Source of the DNA: Opitutaceae bacterium
GTDB taxonomy: Bacteria > Verrucomicrobiota > Verrucomicrobiia > Opitutales > Opitutaceae
Reading direction: 5' to 3'
Assembly (NCBI GenBank): GCA_028822375.1
Contig: JAPKDW010000014.1
Coordinates: 1-35,068, forward strand
Length of the DNA: 35,068 bases
The translations under genes and the position numbers were made by a program. Each line of letters begins with the position of its first letter. The first letter of the stretch is position 1. Shown piece after piece: positions 34,841-35,068 of the stretch. The notes under the pieces are model-generated. The model did no database searches and had not been told where the DNA came from. It saw only the letters and a program-made list of their open reading frames with translations.

Positions 34841-35068
34841 AGGTTATCTAAAATGAAACTAAAGCTTTAATAGATTTAAGCGCCTGCGTGAATCAGAGGG
34901 ATCCAAGTTCCGGCTACCTTGAAAGGGTGCTTAAGCCACGAGCTACTTCAATAATCAAATACGCAGAGCGTCTACCTCTATTGAACAAAAACTCTTCAAA
35001 CCCACCCTATCCTGTTGCCAAAGCCAATTAGACTACCGGACATAAAGCGCATTCTAAACGAACGTGTA

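Noticed and set aside
34905-34930. Further copy of the dispersed repeat (CGGCTACCTT near 34911)
   Set aside because: Only about ten bases agree and the other blocks are missing, so it could be chance.

Overview
The window reads as chromosomal DNA of a free-living Gram-negative bacterium, most likely Verrucomicrobiota of the Opitutae type (Puniceicoccales/Pelagicoccus-like). The basis is gene content: a paired DUF1552/DUF1592 secreted cytochrome set, several S1 sulfatases, a DUF1080 protein, a PHP-type secreted hydrolase, a large Sel1-repeat protein, an imelysin with a di-haem oxidoreductase, and a MgtE transporter. Taxonomy is inferred from content and was not tested by search. Base composition looks near 50% GC, many starts lack a clear Shine-Dalgarno, and there are no tRNA, rRNA, CRISPR, phage or transposase genes that I can see.

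Layout. (1) 1-3277: a dispersed repeat, then an NAD+-dependent DNA ligase that carries an N-terminal signal-like segment, then a convergent secreted cyclophilin. (2) 3278-10270, minus strand: a chain ordered ABC ATPase, FtsX/MacB-type permease, small His-containing lipoprotein and DUF3299 protein (tightly coupled, probably a metal-linked export or uptake system), followed by a DUF1552 and a DUF1592 protein. (3) 10421-13697, plus strand: a 52-aa Cys-rich protein, a membrane-anchored thioredoxin, an imelysin and a di-haem peroxidase-like protein, which looks like periplasmic iron or redox handling. (4) 13764-15660, minus strand: a BlaI-type repressor with paired operator-like dyads and a BlaR1/M56 sensor gene that is split by an in-frame TAA. 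(5) 15765-21476: mostly single genes (YheT-like hydrolase, MgtE, CheX-like phosphatase, SufR-like regulator, small membrane protein, DJ-1/PfpI protein, GtrA-like protein). (6) 21679-25884: a membrane protein that looks like a dead histidine kinase, convergent with a 933-aa Sel1-repeat protein. (7) 26028-30063, minus strand: sulfatase with HEAT repeats, PHP hydrolase and DUF1080 protein, a likely polysaccharide-degradation group. (8) 30571-32171, plus strand: S4-domain protein, thyA and folA. (9) 32192-34840: repeat-rich intergenic DNA, a second sulfatase and a sulfotransferase-like protein.

The most unusual items are the apparently exported full-length NAD+ ligase, the nonsense-interrupted BlaR1-like gene beside an intact repressor and operators, the histidine kinase that has lost both its phospho-acceptor and ATP-binding residues, the inverted palindromic element read in frame as the N-terminus of the DUF1592 protein, and a composite intergenic repeat with at least four copies here.
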